From positions 3,104,501-3,168,500 of the forward strand of contig NZ_JAFIBU010000001.1 in the NCBI RefSeq assembly GCF_017833255.1: 64,000 bases of DNA, given 5' to 3'. The translations under genes and the position numbers were made by a program. Positions 43,565 to 52,978 of the stretch are shown here, one piece after another; the first letter of the stretch is position 1; each line of letters opens with the position of its first letter. The notes below the pieces were generated by a model, which saw nothing but the letters and a program-made list of their open reading frames with translations, had not been told where the DNA came from and searched no databases. Source of the stretch: Paenibacillus sp. PvR098. GTDB taxonomy: Bacteria; Bacillota; Bacilli; Paenibacillales; NBRC-103111.

Positions 43565-44823
43565 CAACTTATCAAGTGATATGGAGAGGGCCTGTAAGTA
43601 AAGCCAGCGGTCTTGGAATAGCAAGCAGAGAGTATGTTCTTGCTTTACAGAGGCAAGGCGTGGATGTCAAAGTGGATGGGAGATCGCATCAATGGACGAG
43701 AAATCAAAGCAGAACGAATACCCCGATAACAAAATTCGCACAAAAGCCCTATGCCCAAAACAAACGCAGGGTGTTAATCCATCATGGTCCGCCCAGCACC
43801 ATTAACCTGAAAGAGGAAAGAAAGCGATTCGATCATATCATTCTGAATACGGTATGGGAAACAACAAAAATCCCGAATCAGTGGCTGCCCAATATCAATA
43901 AATTTGATGCCGTTTGCGTTCCCTCTCGTCACAATAAAGCGGCTATGAGAAATAGCGGGGTGAAGATTCCTATATTCATTGTGCCTCACGGCGTGCATAG
44001 CTATATCTATACGCCAAAAAACAGGAAAATACGATTAATAAAGACGTCGGGAAAGTTCACTTTTGTATCCGTATTTGGCTTTCAGCATCGCAAAAATCCC
44101 GAGGCCTTATTAAGGGCTTACTGGAAGGAATTCTCTCCGGCTGATCGTGTCGCATTAGTGATCAAAACGAATGGATACAGCCGGACTGAAACCGCGAATT
44201 GGATTAAAAATAAAATACACAATTACAAGAAAAAGCTTGGAATTCGCAAGCCAACGGCTCCGATTGCCATTATCGCACAACATCTGCGGCCACAGCAGCT
44301 TAAAGGAATATATACTCTTGGTTCCGCCTTTGTTCTTCCTACCCGAGGAGAAGGAGTAGGCTTGCCGTTTCTCGAGTCGCTGTCCAGCGGTGTTCCCGTC
44401 ATCACAACCGGATGGGGTGGACACATGGACTTCTTACATTCCGGTAATTCTTTTTTCATCCGTTATCAGCTTAAACCTCCGGCGATCAGCATGAACAGCA
44501 ACCACGCCATATCACGCAGCTTCCGCTATTTATTTGCACAAAAAGGACAACGATGGGCGGAAGCGGATATTCAGAGCCTACAAAGGCAAATGAGATTGGC
44601 GTACCAAAATCCCGGTCTGTGTAAGCAGAAAGGCCGGCAGGGCCGCAAGGATATGCTAAACCGATCTTGGTCCCGGGCCGGCTTCGCATTGAAGCAAGCT
44701 ATCGAAAAGGTGATCCGAATAAAGAAACAAAGATCCCAAAGCCTTTCAGTAAGGAGGAATAGTCTTGCGAATCGTTTTGCTTTCCGGCGGTTCCGGGAAA
44801 AGACTCTGGCCGCTCTCCAATGA
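43561..44823 (+). CDS. Glycosyltransferase family 4
   Basis: 420 residues. The start at 43561 overlaps the previous stop by 4 bp. It opens QVIWRGPVSKASGLGIASRE, a donor-fold Gly motif with GLG. PHGV near residue 141 marks the mid hinge, and GEGVGLPFLESLSSGVPVITTGWGGH (about 263-288) is the GT-B nucleotide-sugar site with the EX7E pair. With manC downstream the donor is probably GDP-mannose; the acceptor is unknown. The basic C-terminus (IRIKKQRSQSLSVRRNSLAN) may be disordered. Confidence 0.85.
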   Translation: MTTYQVIWRGPVSKASGLGIASREYVLALQRQGVDVKVDGRSHQWTRNQSRTNTPITKFAQKPYAQNKRRVLIHHGPPSTINLKEERKRFDHIILNTVWETTKIPNQWLPNINKFDAVCVPSRHNKAAMRNSGVKIPIFIVPHGVHSYIYTPKNRKIRLIKTSGKFTFVSVFGFQHRKNPEALLRAYWKEFSPADRVALVIKTNGYSRTETANWIKNKIHNYKKKLGIRKPTAPIAIIAQHLRPQQLKGIYTLGSAFVLPTRGEGVGLPFLESLSSGVPVITTGWGGHMDFLHSGNSFFIRYQLKPPAISMNSNHAISRSFRYLFAQKGQRWAEADIQSLQRQMRLAYQNPGLCKQKGRQGRKDMLNRSWSRAGFALKQAIEKVIRIKKQRSQSLSVRRNSLANRFAFRRFREKTLAALQ

Positions 44824-46144
44824 GATCCGATCCAAAATATTTCTCAAGCTGCTAAGCGCTCCTAACGGCGGCAGGGAATCCATGATCCAAAGGGTATGCA
44901 GACAATTGGATTCGGCCGGACTGCTTCAGTCCACCTCGATTGTCACCCATCAAAGCCAAATTGAAATTATGCAAAACCATATTGGAGACCAGATCCCCAT
45001 CATCAGTGAACCCCATAAAAGAGGAACTTTCACTGCCGTCGCTTTAGCCGCATCTTATTTCCATTCCCGCACGCATGTCGATGCCAATGAAACGGTCTGC
45101 ATTATTCCCGTCGATCTTTTCGTTGAGGAGTCCTTCTTCCGTATATTCCACAGATTATCCAACATCCTTGCTCATTCCAAAGCGGAGCTTGCCCTTCTCG
45201 GAACCAATCCTACGCACGCCTCCAGCCAATTTGGCTATATTGTCCCGGCAATCAAGAACAAGATGGAATACTACCCGGTTGTTCAATTCGTTGAAAAGCC
45301 CGATGAAAAACACGCAAGCCTTTTGCTCCGAAAGAAAGCCTTATGGAATTGCGGTGTTTTCGCTTTTTCTCTACAATTCATGCTTTCATACTTAAGCAGC
45401 CAAGGTCTTCCCGTTATGTATGAGGAATGGCTACAGCGTTACGAGCAGCTGCCCGAGCTCAGCTTTGATCAAGAAGTCGTGGAAAAAAACCGTCATTCGG
45501 TTGTCATTCCCTGTGGCGGGGTTTGGAACGACTTGGGAAGCTGGGAGACTTTAACGGACCATCTTGGCAGCAGCATCATAGGTTCGGGCCAGGTGTCAGA
45601 GGACTCGATCAATACCCATCTGATCAATGAGCTCTCTTATCCCATTCACGTGATTGATGTATCCGATATCATCGTTGCCGCGAGCCCTGATGGTATTCTG
45701 GTCGCAAGCAAAGCAAATGCCAACCGAATTAAGCAGCAGATCGGCAGTATCCGGCGAAGGCCCATGTATGAAGAAAGAAGATGGGGAAACTATAGGGTGT
45801 TGGACCACTCCAAAACCGAAAAAGGAATAGAAACGCTGACCAAAAAAGTCGAGCTCCTGCCAGGCAGAAATATCAGCTATCATTCGCATCAGAGGAGAAG
45901 AGAAGTCTGGACCATCCTATCCGGTTCCGGAGAACTGATCTTAGAGGACCAACTCTCTCCTGTACAAACCGGCGACGTGATTCAAATCCCCTGCGGTGCC
46001 AAGCATGCAGTGAAGGCTATTACGCCAATCGCATTGATTGAAGTCCAAATAGGCCATGACCTTGCCGAAGAGGATATTCGCCGTTGGGCCGTGACCTGGG
46101 AGGATGCTATCCAATCCGGCAAGAAGGACAATCCTTCCTCATAG
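44765..46144 (+). CDS. manC: Mannose-1-phosphate guanylyltransferase / type II phosphomannose isomerase
   Basis: 459 residues, bifunctional size. TTG 44765 is supported by AAGGAGG 7 nt upstream and overlaps the GT4 gene by 59 bp. The pyrophosphorylase signature LSGGSGKRLWPLSNEIRSKIFLKLL (5-29) carries RSKIF in place of the usual PKQF. FVEKPDEKH is the sugar-phosphate loop. A C-terminal cupin isomerase domain (about 345-450) has ISYHSHQRRREVWTILSGSGEL and GDVIQIPCGAKHAVKA with metal-binding His. It makes GDP-mannose for the glycosyltransferases encoded with it. Confidence 0.9.
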   Translation: MRIVLLSGGSGKRLWPLSNEIRSKIFLKLLSAPNGGRESMIQRVCRQLDSAGLLQSTSIVTHQSQIEIMQNHIGDQIPIISEPHKRGTFTAVALAASYFHSRTHVDANETVCIIPVDLFVEESFFRIFHRLSNILAHSKAELALLGTNPTHASSQFGYIVPAIKNKMEYYPVVQFVEKPDEKHASLLLRKKALWNCGVFAFSLQFMLSYLSSQGLPVMYEEWLQRYEQLPELSFDQEVVEKNRHSVVIPCGGVWNDLGSWETLTDHLGSSIIGSGQVSEDSINTHLINELSYPIHVIDVSDIIVAASPDGILVASKANANRIKQQIGSIRRRPMYEERRWGNYRVLDHSKTEKGIETLTKKVELLPGRNISYHSHQRRREVWTILSGSGELILEDQLSPVQTGDVIQIPCGAKHAVKAITPIALIEVQIGHDLAEEDIRRWAVTWEDAIQSGKKDNPSS

Positions 46145-46174
46145 CCTGCTCGTCTCATCATGATTTAACAAAGC

Positions 46175-46221
46175 AAAGGGACCGCTACTTTGTCTAATAC
46201 AGACATCGGAGTGGTCCCTTT
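46175..46221. terminator. Bidirectional terminator between manC and the chemoreceptor gene
   Basis: AAAGGGACC (46175-46183) / GGTCCCTTT (46213-46221), 9-bp perfect arms with a long loop. Only short T-runs, so moderate support. Confidence 0.6.
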
Positions 46222-46226
46222 ACGTC

Positions 46227-47927
46227 TTACACTTTAAATGAAGACATTTGTTTCTGTAAGTTCATAGCCATATTGGAAAGAGTATTGGCTGAGGCGGTTA
46301 TTTCCTCCATGGATGCCAGTTGTTCTTCCGTTGAAGCAGCCACCGAATGGGTGTGACCCGCGTTGTCTTTGGAGATCTTGGTAATTCCGGCTACTGTTGC
46401 GGAAACCTCCTGTGCGCTAGCCGACATTTGTTCTGCCGTAGCAGCCATTTCATCGATTTGGGCTCCAATCCGCTCCATGGATTGATGGATTTCTTTAAAG
46501 CTTTCCTGTGTCTTTTTAACCACTACCAGTCCGTCTTGGACTTCTGATTTTACTTGAGTGATCGAATGTGTTGAACGACCCATATGATGCTGAATCTCTT
46601 GAATTAACTCGGAAATCTGAGCTGACGATTGCTGCGATTGCTCGGCAAGCTTACGTACCTCATCTGCAACAACGGCAAAGCCTTTACCATGCACGCCTGC
46701 TCTAGCCGCTTCGATCGCCGCATTTAAAGCCAACAGATTCGTTCGGTTCGCAATGTCCGTAATTAATGTGGATATTTCACCTATTTCTCTGGACCTTTGA
46801 TCTAATAATCGGATTGCTTCTCCACTTTCATTCACCGATTGATGGATCGCATTCATTTGTTCAGCCGTACCTTCAACAAATTGTACGCCTTGCTTGGCTC
46901 TATCTGTAGCATATTTCCCTTTTTCCGCAATATCCGCCGAGGTCTCTGCAATATTCTGAATGCCGATCGTGACTTCTTCTAAAGCTTTCTCGCTCTCTTC
47001 CACCATGATCGTTTGACTTTCCGCACCACTGGCTACCTGTTGAATCACCTCTGTGATTTCTTCAGCCGCTTTGCTTGACTGCTCAGCCCCAGCGGTGAGC
47101 TCTTTCGATGATGAGGCAACATGCTCCGACGTTTGCACCACATCGATCACCATGCTTCGCAGGTTCTCTCTCATTCGGTTGAAGCTATTCGCTAAATCAC
47201 TAAGCTCATCTCCGGCACCATCAGTAACCCTCGTTGTAAAATCTCCGTTGCCAGCCCGATCGAGAGCCGTCGAAATCGCGGTTAATCTTTTTTTCAATCG
47301 GTTGGTAAACCATAGAATGCTGAGTGTAGATATCACAATGATAACAGCCAGAACCGCGATGAATACTTTCAAAAAGGATGTGACCATGGTATCGATCATC
47401 TCTTGAGATGCCCCGACATAGAAAATACCGATCGTTTCCCCGTTGGCATTCTTTATTGGCTTATAGGCGGTTTGAAAGGTTCGTCCCGCAACGTTGGCCT
47501 CTCCGTAGTAGGGTTCACCTTTTTTTAACACGACATCGGCTACAGCTTCAGAGACTTTAGTGCCTACAGCACGTTGTCCATCTCTCATGACATTGGTGGA
47601 AACACGCGTATCCCCCTGGAAAATGGTTACGGTATCCCTGGTATCATTACCGATCTTATCGACAGAATCAAAATTATCGTTGATCAGCGTTGAGCCTTTA
47701 TATAACTTCCCGTTTTGAATCGCCCAATCACCGGGATATTTGTTGGCTATATAGCGGTAAGCCAACTCCACATCCCCTTTCGCCTTTTCAACGGCAACTT
47801 CTTCTATGCCTGCTGTAATCTGATGAACGACAACAGCCCCTGTTACCGCCGATAAAAATAAAATAACGGCCAGAACAATGAAATTGATCTTTGTCCCCAA
47901 CTTTAATTTCCATTTCTTGATAAACAT
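46227..47927 (-). CDS. Methyl-accepting chemotaxis protein with single Cache sensor
   Basis: 566 residues. TM1 (about 14-36), an extracellular single Cache domain (about 40-180, with [25 protein letters not shown]), TM2 (about 188-210), HAMP (210-262), then the signalling helical domain with the conserved hairpin tip [44 protein letters not shown]. It sends an attractant signal to CheA. GGGG lies before the ATG. It is monocistronic; the ligand is unknown, and small organic acids are common ligands of this Cache type. Confidence 0.95.
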   Translation of the reverse strand: MFIKKWKLKLGTKINFIVLAVILFLSAVTGAVVVHQITAGIEEVAVEKAKGDVELAYRYIANKYPGDWAIQNGKLYKGSTLINDNFDSVDKIGNDTRDTVTIFQGDTRVSTNVMRDGQRAVGTKVSEAVADVVLKKGEPYYGEANVAGRTFQTAYKPIKNANGETIGIFYVGASQEMIDTMVTSFLKVFIAVLAVIIVISTLSILWFTNRLKKRLTAISTALDRAGNGDFTTRVTDGAGDELSDLANSFNRMRENLRSMVIDVVQTSEHVASSSKELTAGAEQSSKAAEEITEVIQQVASGAESQTIMVEESEKALEEVTIGIQNIAETSADIAEKGKYATDRAKQGVQFVEGTAEQMNAIHQSVNESGEAIRLLDQRSREIGEISTLITDIANRTNLLALNAAIEAARAGVHGKGFAVVADEVRKLAEQSQQSSAQISELIQEIQHHMGRSTHSITQVKSEVQDGLVVVKKTQESFKEIHQSMERIGAQIDEMAATAEQMSASAQEVSATVAGITKISKDNAGHTHSVAASTEEQLASMEEITASANTLSNMAMNLQKQMSSFKV

Positions 47928-48069
47928 TTGATATCCCCTTTTGTTTTTTATCGATATAAAATATTTGTCGACAAAATACGCCCAAATCCTTAGGCCTTCT
48001 TGATAAGTTCATAAAATCATTACATTGGTCAAGCCCGGTTCTTTCTCGCCATCGGTCAATTTTTTATAC

Positions 48070-48098
48070 AAAAAAGGGGAAGCTGCTTTAGCTTCCCC
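48070..48098 (-). terminator. Terminator of the amidase unit
   Basis: GGGGAAGC (48076-48083) / GCTTCCCC (48091-48098), T6 on the minus strand, after the amidase stop. Confidence 0.9.
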
Positions 48099-48115
48099 TC
48101 CTGGCTATAAGTGAC

Positions 48116-49531
48116 TCATTTGATGTCCCATTGTAATGTTGAAACCGCAATTTCCTTCTCAAAAGCTGCCCCAAATTGATACAAGGTCGCCTCATCAAAA
48201 GGTCTTCCGATAAACTGCATCCCAATCGGCAGGCCCGTCTTTGAAAAGCCGCTAGGAATCGAGAGGCTGGGCAGGCCCGTTAAGTTGGTTGGCCCCGTTA
48301 ATCGCAGTAGGGCGGCACGTACCAGCTCACTCTGTCCTTGGATTTGGATTTCCCTCTGTCCGATATCCGGAGGCAGTATGGGAAGCGTTGGCGCCACCAT
48401 GACATCCACTTGCTCGAAGGCACGACGGAAGGACTCCTGAGCGCGGCGGCGAATGTCTTGTGCTTTCACATATTCATAGCCCTTGGCCTCCGCGCTTGCC
48501 CGCAGCCGTTCCAGCACTTCCGGATGATACTTCTCCGCCGAAGAACCGAGGTGCTCTTCGTGAACCGCATAGGCTTCACTTTGTATTGTTTTCAGCTGTG
48601 CCCACGAGACTTCAGACAGAACAGGCATCTCCACCGTTCGGATTTCCGCCCCCATAGCTCTCAGCAGATCAATGGCTTCCTCCATTTTGGAGCGGATTTC
48701 ATCGTCAATAAGGTCAAAATAAAAGGTCGATGGAATACCAACCACCTTACCGCGAATCGCCTCCCCTAAGTAACGCGTAAAATCTTCTCCCGCTTGCTGC
48801 ACCGAGTAAGGGTCCTCAGGATCGTGACCGGCCAATATCCCCAGAAGTTCTGCGTTATCCCTAACGGTCCGTGTCATCGGTCCGATATGATCCAGCGTGA
48901 ACCCGAGCGGGTAAGCACCATGTTTGCTTACTCTCCCAAAGGTAGGCTTCATCCCGACAATACCGCAAGCCGAAGAAGGAATCCGAATGGAGCCGCCGGT
49001 ATCCGTGCCTAAAGCTCCGAAGCAGAGCGCAGAAGCAACTGCCGCTCCGGAACCGCTGCTCGATCCCCCGGTCATTTTGGACGTATCATAAGGATTGCGC
49101 ACCGGGCCAAAGTGAGAGACATCTCCCGTAGACCCGTAAGCAAATTCATGAGTATTTAATTTTCCGATGATAATAGCACCTGCGTGCTTTAATTTTTGAA
49201 CCACGGTGGCATCAAAGTCCGGTATGAAGTCTTTGAATATCTCCGAGCCCATGGTTGTTTTTATGCCTTTAGTATATATCAAATCCTTCAATCCGATGGG
49301 GATCCCGTGGAGCGGCCCTCTGTATTGACCCGACGTTATTTCGGCTTCAGCCTGCTTGGCCTGCTCGAAGGCTTCTTCTGCAGCTACCGTTATGAATGCA
49401 TTAAGCACCGGATTGACGGCTTCTATTCGGTTTACTAATTGGGCGACAATTTCCTTTGGAGATACTTCCTTGCTGCGAATTTTCTTCGAAATTGCGGTTA
49501 TATCGAGCTTTAATACATTAGAATCGGACAT
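48116..49531 (-). CDS. Amidase signature family hydrolase
   Basis: 471 residues. ATG 49531 follows GAGGAG by 7 nt. The Ser-cisSer-Lys catalytic set is visible: Lys in GIPIGLKDLIYTKG, the MTGGSSSGSGAAVAS loop and GTDTGGSIRIPSSACG. It cleaves amides or C-N bonds of an unknown substrate. It resembles GatA in the core, but it is not with gatB or gatC, and it pairs with an organic-anion MFS carrier 78 bp upstream, so a catabolic amidase is the better reading. Confidence 0.9.
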   Translation of the reverse strand: MSDSNVLKLDITAISKKIRSKEVSPKEIVAQLVNRIEAVNPVLNAFITVAAEEAFEQAKQAEAEITSGQYRGPLHGIPIGLKDLIYTKGIKTTMGSEIFKDFIPDFDATVVQKLKHAGAIIIGKLNTHEFAYGSTGDVSHFGPVRNPYDTSKMTGGSSSGSGAAVASALCFGALGTDTGGSIRIPSSACGIVGMKPTFGRVSKHGAYPLGFTLDHIGPMTRTVRDNAELLGILAGHDPEDPYSVQQAGEDFTRYLGEAIRGKVVGIPSTFYFDLIDDEIRSKMEEAIDLLRAMGAEIRTVEMPVLSEVSWAQLKTIQSEAYAVHEEHLGSSAEKYHPEVLERLRASAEAKGYEYVKAQDIRRRAQESFRRAFEQVDVMVAPTLPILPPDIGQREIQIQGQSELVRAALLRLTGPTNLTGLPSLSIPSGFSKTGLPIGMQFIGRPFDEATLYQFGAAFEKEIAVSTLQWDIK

Positions 49532-49561
49532 TGGGAGTCTCCTCTCACCATAGACTTGGAA

Positions 49562-49583
49562 AACCCTCGTATGCACGAGGGTT
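49562..49583 (-). other. Hairpin between MFS and amidase genes
   Basis: Perfect arms AACCCTCGT (49562-49570) and ACGAGGGTT (49575-49583), with TTTT following on the minus strand, 30 nt before the amidase start. It could be a leaky terminator that sets the amidase level or an mRNA stabiliser. Confidence 0.6.
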
Positions 49584-49609
49584 AGCTTGAACTATCATAA
49601 CGCCGGCGA

Positions 49610-50905
49610 TCAAGCCGTTCTTTCTCTCTTGCCGGGCTTCACAAAGATCATCGCAACCATACCTACTGCTGCAGCAACCGCTGCGGCTACAAACATGGCC
49701 GTATAACCGCTGCTGGCAACAAGTACACCTGTTAACGTAGGAGCCACAATCGTAGCGATATTCGTTATAAAATGCGTAACTCCACCGAACGTTCCCGCTC
49801 TGGATGGTTCGGTGTCGATGATGACGGTCCAATATACGGAGTTTGGCAAGAAGTTAAATGCATTCCCGATGGCCATCAGCGCGAGCACGGCCCCCACGCT
49901 ATCAACCGTTGGAATCAGCATAAAGCAGATCGCCGTAAGAAAAAGGGACACAACGGCCAAACCGGAACGGGCTATGCGCAAGCTGCCTGTTCTCTGGCGC
50001 AGGTAATCGGAAATTTTTCCTCCGAGCAGTACGGTAACGCAAGCGCCAATCCAAGGGATCATCCCCAAATACCACAGAGAGGACAACTTAAAATCAAACG
50101 TATCCTGCAAATACTTGGGTGTCCAAGTTAAAATCAAGAAGTTAACGTATTGGAAAGCAAAATACCCGATCGCATTCATCACCAAGGTTGGATTTTTAAA
50201 GAAATGATACCATGGAACTTGAACCTTTGGCTGATTGTTCACGACCTGTTCAGTTTTCAACAAGCCTTCTTGGGAACGGATTTCAGCCAATTCCTCCTTG
50301 GATACCTTAGGATGATCCTCCGGATTGTCGGTAAACATCTTCATCCAAATGACAACCCAAATGAGTCCAATAATACCCAGGACAAGGAACATTTTTTTCC
50401 AGTCCATAATGGAAAGCAAGCCTACAGCTACAGGCGCTGTCAATAAAGCGCCCAGCGGGGAGCCAAGCAAACCGATCGACGCGGCGAAGCCTCTTTCTTT
50501 GGGAGCGGCCCAGTTGGCCATCGTGCGGTTGATGGTTGAGAACAGCGGACCTTCCGCTAAACCGAACAACACTCGAAACAGCGCGAATCCGGCAATGGCA
50601 GACCCTCCAAATAAGGTCATTCCGATGTAGCCGGCATAAGCGGTTCCAATCTCAAAGATGGACCAAGCAATACCTGCCACAATCCAAACAAACTTCGGTC
50701 CTTTCTTATCGGCCAGTATCCCGCCGAACAGCGCTCCGAACATGTAACCGTAGCCAAAGTATCCGAGGATTTCACCCCATGACTTCGGGTTTAGACCAAA
50801 CTCTGCAATAATCGAGGCTTGAGCATAGGAAATCGCTCCCCGGTCAATGTAGTTAATAACCGTCATAAATACGATCATGCTAAAAATCAAATACCGGTAC
50901 TTCAA
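49610..50905 (-). CDS. MFS transporter, anion:cation symporter (sugar acid type)
   Basis: 431 residues, twelve membrane helices. TTG 50905 is chosen because AAAGGAG lies 8 nt upstream; the in-frame GTG three codons before overlaps that site. The N-terminal RYLIFSMIVFMTVINYIDRGAISYA and RVLFGLAEGPLFSTINRTMANWAAPKERGFAASIG are typical of the ACS family (glucarate, galactonate and tartrate carriers). It should import an organic acid, presumably the substrate of the downstream amidase or a relative. A cre-like site and three operator repeats lie upstream. Confidence 0.9.
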   Translation of the reverse strand: MKYRYLIFSMIVFMTVINYIDRGAISYAQASIIAEFGLNPKSWGEILGYFGYGYMFGALFGGILADKKGPKFVWIVAGIAWSIFEIGTAYAGYIGMTLFGGSAIAGFALFRVLFGLAEGPLFSTINRTMANWAAPKERGFAASIGLLGSPLGALLTAPVAVGLLSIMDWKKMFLVLGIIGLIWVVIWMKMFTDNPEDHPKVSKEELAEIRSQEGLLKTEQVVNNQPKVQVPWYHFFKNPTLVMNAIGYFAFQYVNFLILTWTPKYLQDTFDFKLSSLWYLGMIPWIGACVTVLLGGKISDYLRQRTGSLRIARSGLAVVSLFLTAICFMLIPTVDSVGAVLALMAIGNAFNFLPNSVYWTVIIDTEPSRAGTFGGVTHFITNIATIVAPTLTGVLVASSGYTAMFVAAAVAAAVGMVAMIFVKPGKRERTA

Positions 50906-50940
50906 TTCTCTCACTCCTTTTCTTGTTAAACAACATCATC

Positions 50941-50954
50941 TGCAAACGCTTTCG
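50941..50954. promoter_or_regulatory. Candidate cre site for MFS-amidase
   Basis: TGCAAACGCTTTCG matches the relaxed cre form TGNAANCGNWNNCW at 13 of 14 positions, 36 bp upstream of the MFS start. Catabolite repression is inferred. Confidence 0.55.
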
Positions 50955-51041
50955 TCGGGTCGACTTCTTTCATAGCGTTACTCTATCTTATATTTATAAC
51001 AAGCCTAAGGAAGTAAAACAATATACGCCAAAACAAAAAAC

Positions 51042-51057
51042 TATGCGATATCGCATA
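51042..51057. promoter_or_regulatory. Operator repeat copy 1, TATGCG-N4-CGCATA
   Basis: Part of a perfect 20-bp palindrome, ACTATGCGATATCGCATAGT (51040-51059), in the promoter region of the MFS-amidase pair. Confidence 0.8.
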
Positions 51058-51119
51058 GTCATTTCATCATAATCCTTTTAAAATCAAAGGATTCATTATA
51101 CTCATCGTCCCCTATTTAT

Positions 51120-51135
51120 TATGCATTTATACATA
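51120..51135. promoter_or_regulatory. Operator repeat copy 2, TATGCA-N4-TACATA
   Basis: Same layout as copies 1 and 3, with one mismatch in the second arm. Confidence 0.55.
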
Positions 51136-51141
51136 ATCATT

Positions 51142-51157
51142 TATGCAAAAATGCATA
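51142..51157. promoter_or_regulatory. Operator repeat copy 3, TATGCA-N4-TGCATA
   Basis: Perfect 6-bp arms, 22 bp (two helical turns) centre to centre from copy 2, close to the end of the regulator gene. Confidence 0.7.
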
Positions 51158-51162
51158 GTTAG

Positions 51163-52842
51163 TTATTCTTCCTTCCATCGGCTAAGCTTTCTGCTAATGG
51201 TAGATTGATTGACTCCTAGCACCTCAGCCATTTTCGTGGTGGAATGATATCTTTTTTGAGCCAGCTGCAGCATCTCTTTCTCCAAGAGCTCTACGGCTTC
51301 CTTTAAAGGCATCAGCTTATGAATCTGGATGCTCTTTTGCTCCTTGGCACTCATGTTAACATGGTCAGGCAGATGCTCTTCATGAATCCAATCATCTTCC
51401 GTGGTTACAAACAATCTTTCGGTCATGTTCTGCAGCTCACGGACATTACCCGGCCAAGCATATTCTTGCATTTTTTTCAAAACCAACGGATTAAACTTCT
51501 TCTTCAGCCCATACTTTCTGTTCAGCTGATCTGCAAAGTGGATAATTAAGGGGATTACATCCTCTTTGCGTTCACGCAGCGGCGGAATAGCAATAGGAAC
51601 TACATTCAGCTGGTAGTAAAGATCTTTACGAAACTGTCCGGACTGTACCTTTTGCTCGATATCCTGCGTTGTAGCGGATATGATCCTTACATTGACCTCA
51701 ATAAAGGTGCTCCCTCCCATGCGCGTAACCCTTTTTTCCTGAATGGCCTGAAGCAATTTTACCTGCAGAGCCGGAGGGATTTGCTCCACTTCATCCAGGA
51801 ACAGCGTTCCTTCATGGGCCATCTCCATACAGCCTGGCTTCACTTCCGCTCCTCTCTCGTCACCAAACAATTCGGTTTCCAGTAACAGCGGAGGAATGGC
51901 CCCGCAATGAACGGTAATAAACGGCCCTTCATGACGGTGACTCCACTTATGGATATAGGAGGCCATGACTTCTTTGCCGACTCCCGATTCACCTAAAAGC
52001 AGCACACTGGAATCTACCTTGGCTACCTTTTGGGAGAATGAAACGACCTTCTCCATTTGCTCGCTCCGATAAATCATTTCCTTCTCAAATTCCTTTTTGG
52101 AACGCAGGTCCATAATTTCCTTCCGGTAGCTTTCCGTCAGCTGCCTGAGCAACTCAATCTCGGATTGAAGCTGACTAACCTCCGTAACATCTCTGGATGC
52201 ATTGACGACACGGATAATTCGCCCTTCTTCGTCTTTGATCGGGGTACCCACTACCTTCAAGCGGCGACCGGTCTTGGTCGTTTGAATCATCGACACTTGC
52301 TCTTTCTTTTCCAAGACGAGACGAGTAATGGAAGGGTAGTACACTCCCTCTCTTTCCAGCTCATACACGCTTCTACCTACGAGCTCTTCTTCCTTATAGC
52401 CCCATAAGGTTTTGCACGCCGAGCTCACCCGGAGGGTAATCCCCTGGCCATCGGATACATAAATCACATCATAAGAGATATCAAAAATTGCTTTTAAATC
52501 GAAATTCAAATTTTTATATAAATCCAGCTCCCCGATGACCTCCTCCAACAAGGCGGCCTGCTGGAAAATCAATACTTCCCCGTCTCCCAATTCCTCCAGA
52601 TAAAAGGGGAACCGCTGAGCGACAAAAGCTTCATCTCCCAACTTAAATTGCAAACTTCTCTTTTGATCGGACAGATCTATATTCACATTTTGGAGTATAT
52701 CCTTCAAAAATATACCCTTCTCCAATTTCCCTGGAAAGCGATCCGCAGCAAACCGATTCATGAGCACCATTCGCTCGTCACGGTCCATAAAAATAACTCC
52801 AAGCGGGATCAGATCCAAAGTTTCTTGTCCCAAGCCATTCAT
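51163..52842 (-). CDS. TyrR-like PAS-AAA+ regulator lacking the sigma-54 GAFTGA loop
   Basis: 559 residues. Two N-terminal PAS-like domains (about 1-100 and 110-225, VSDGQGITLRVSSACKTLWGYKEEELVGRSVYEL) and a coiled linker precede the AAA+ domain: Walker A GESGVGKEV, Walker B GTLFLDEVEQIP, and FRKDLYYQLNVVPIAIPPLRER. Where NtrC proteins have GYEKGAFTGA, this one reads LFGDERGAEVKPG, so the loop that contacts sigma-54 is missing. The C-terminal HTH, KMAEVLGVNQSTISRKLSRW, is TyrR-like. It should act on sigma-70-type promoters. The three palindromes downstream, before the MFS-amidase pair, are likely targets. Confidence 0.9.
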   Translation of the reverse strand: MNGLGQETLDLIPLGVIFMDRDERMVLMNRFAADRFPGKLEKGIFLKDILQNVNIDLSDQKRSLQFKLGDEAFVAQRFPFYLEELGDGEVLIFQQAALLEEVIGELDLYKNLNFDLKAIFDISYDVIYVSDGQGITLRVSSACKTLWGYKEEELVGRSVYELEREGVYYPSITRLVLEKKEQVSMIQTTKTGRRLKVVGTPIKDEEGRIIRVVNASRDVTEVSQLQSEIELLRQLTESYRKEIMDLRSKKEFEKEMIYRSEQMEKVVSFSQKVAKVDSSVLLLGESGVGKEVMASYIHKWSHRHEGPFITVHCGAIPPLLLETELFGDERGAEVKPGCMEMAHEGTLFLDEVEQIPPALQVKLLQAIQEKRVTRMGGSTFIEVNVRIISATTQDIEQKVQSGQFRKDLYYQLNVVPIAIPPLRERKEDVIPLIIHFADQLNRKYGLKKKFNPLVLKKMQEYAWPGNVRELQNMTERLFVTTEDDWIHEEHLPDHVNMSAKEQKSIQIHKLMPLKEAVELLEKEMLQLAQKRYHSTTKMAEVLGVNQSTISRKLSRWKEE

Positions 52843-52978
52843 ATGAATTCCCCCATAAACACAACGAACCCTGATTAGAGTTCCTTTGACATCCGTCTAG
52901 CTATGTTCCATTTACTCTAACATAAAATAAGATATTGATAAACGTGAAGACTTTACCTGCCCTAAAATGACCGATAAA

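Noticed and set aside
48116-49531. Reading the amidase as GatA of the tRNA amidotransferase
   Set aside because: No gatB or gatC nearby, glnS is present, and it is paired with an MFS carrier, so a catabolic amidase fits better.
50906-51162. Sigma-54 (-24/-12) promoter for the MFS gene
   Set aside because: No TGGCAC-N5-TTGC element seen, consistent with the regulator lacking GAFTGA.
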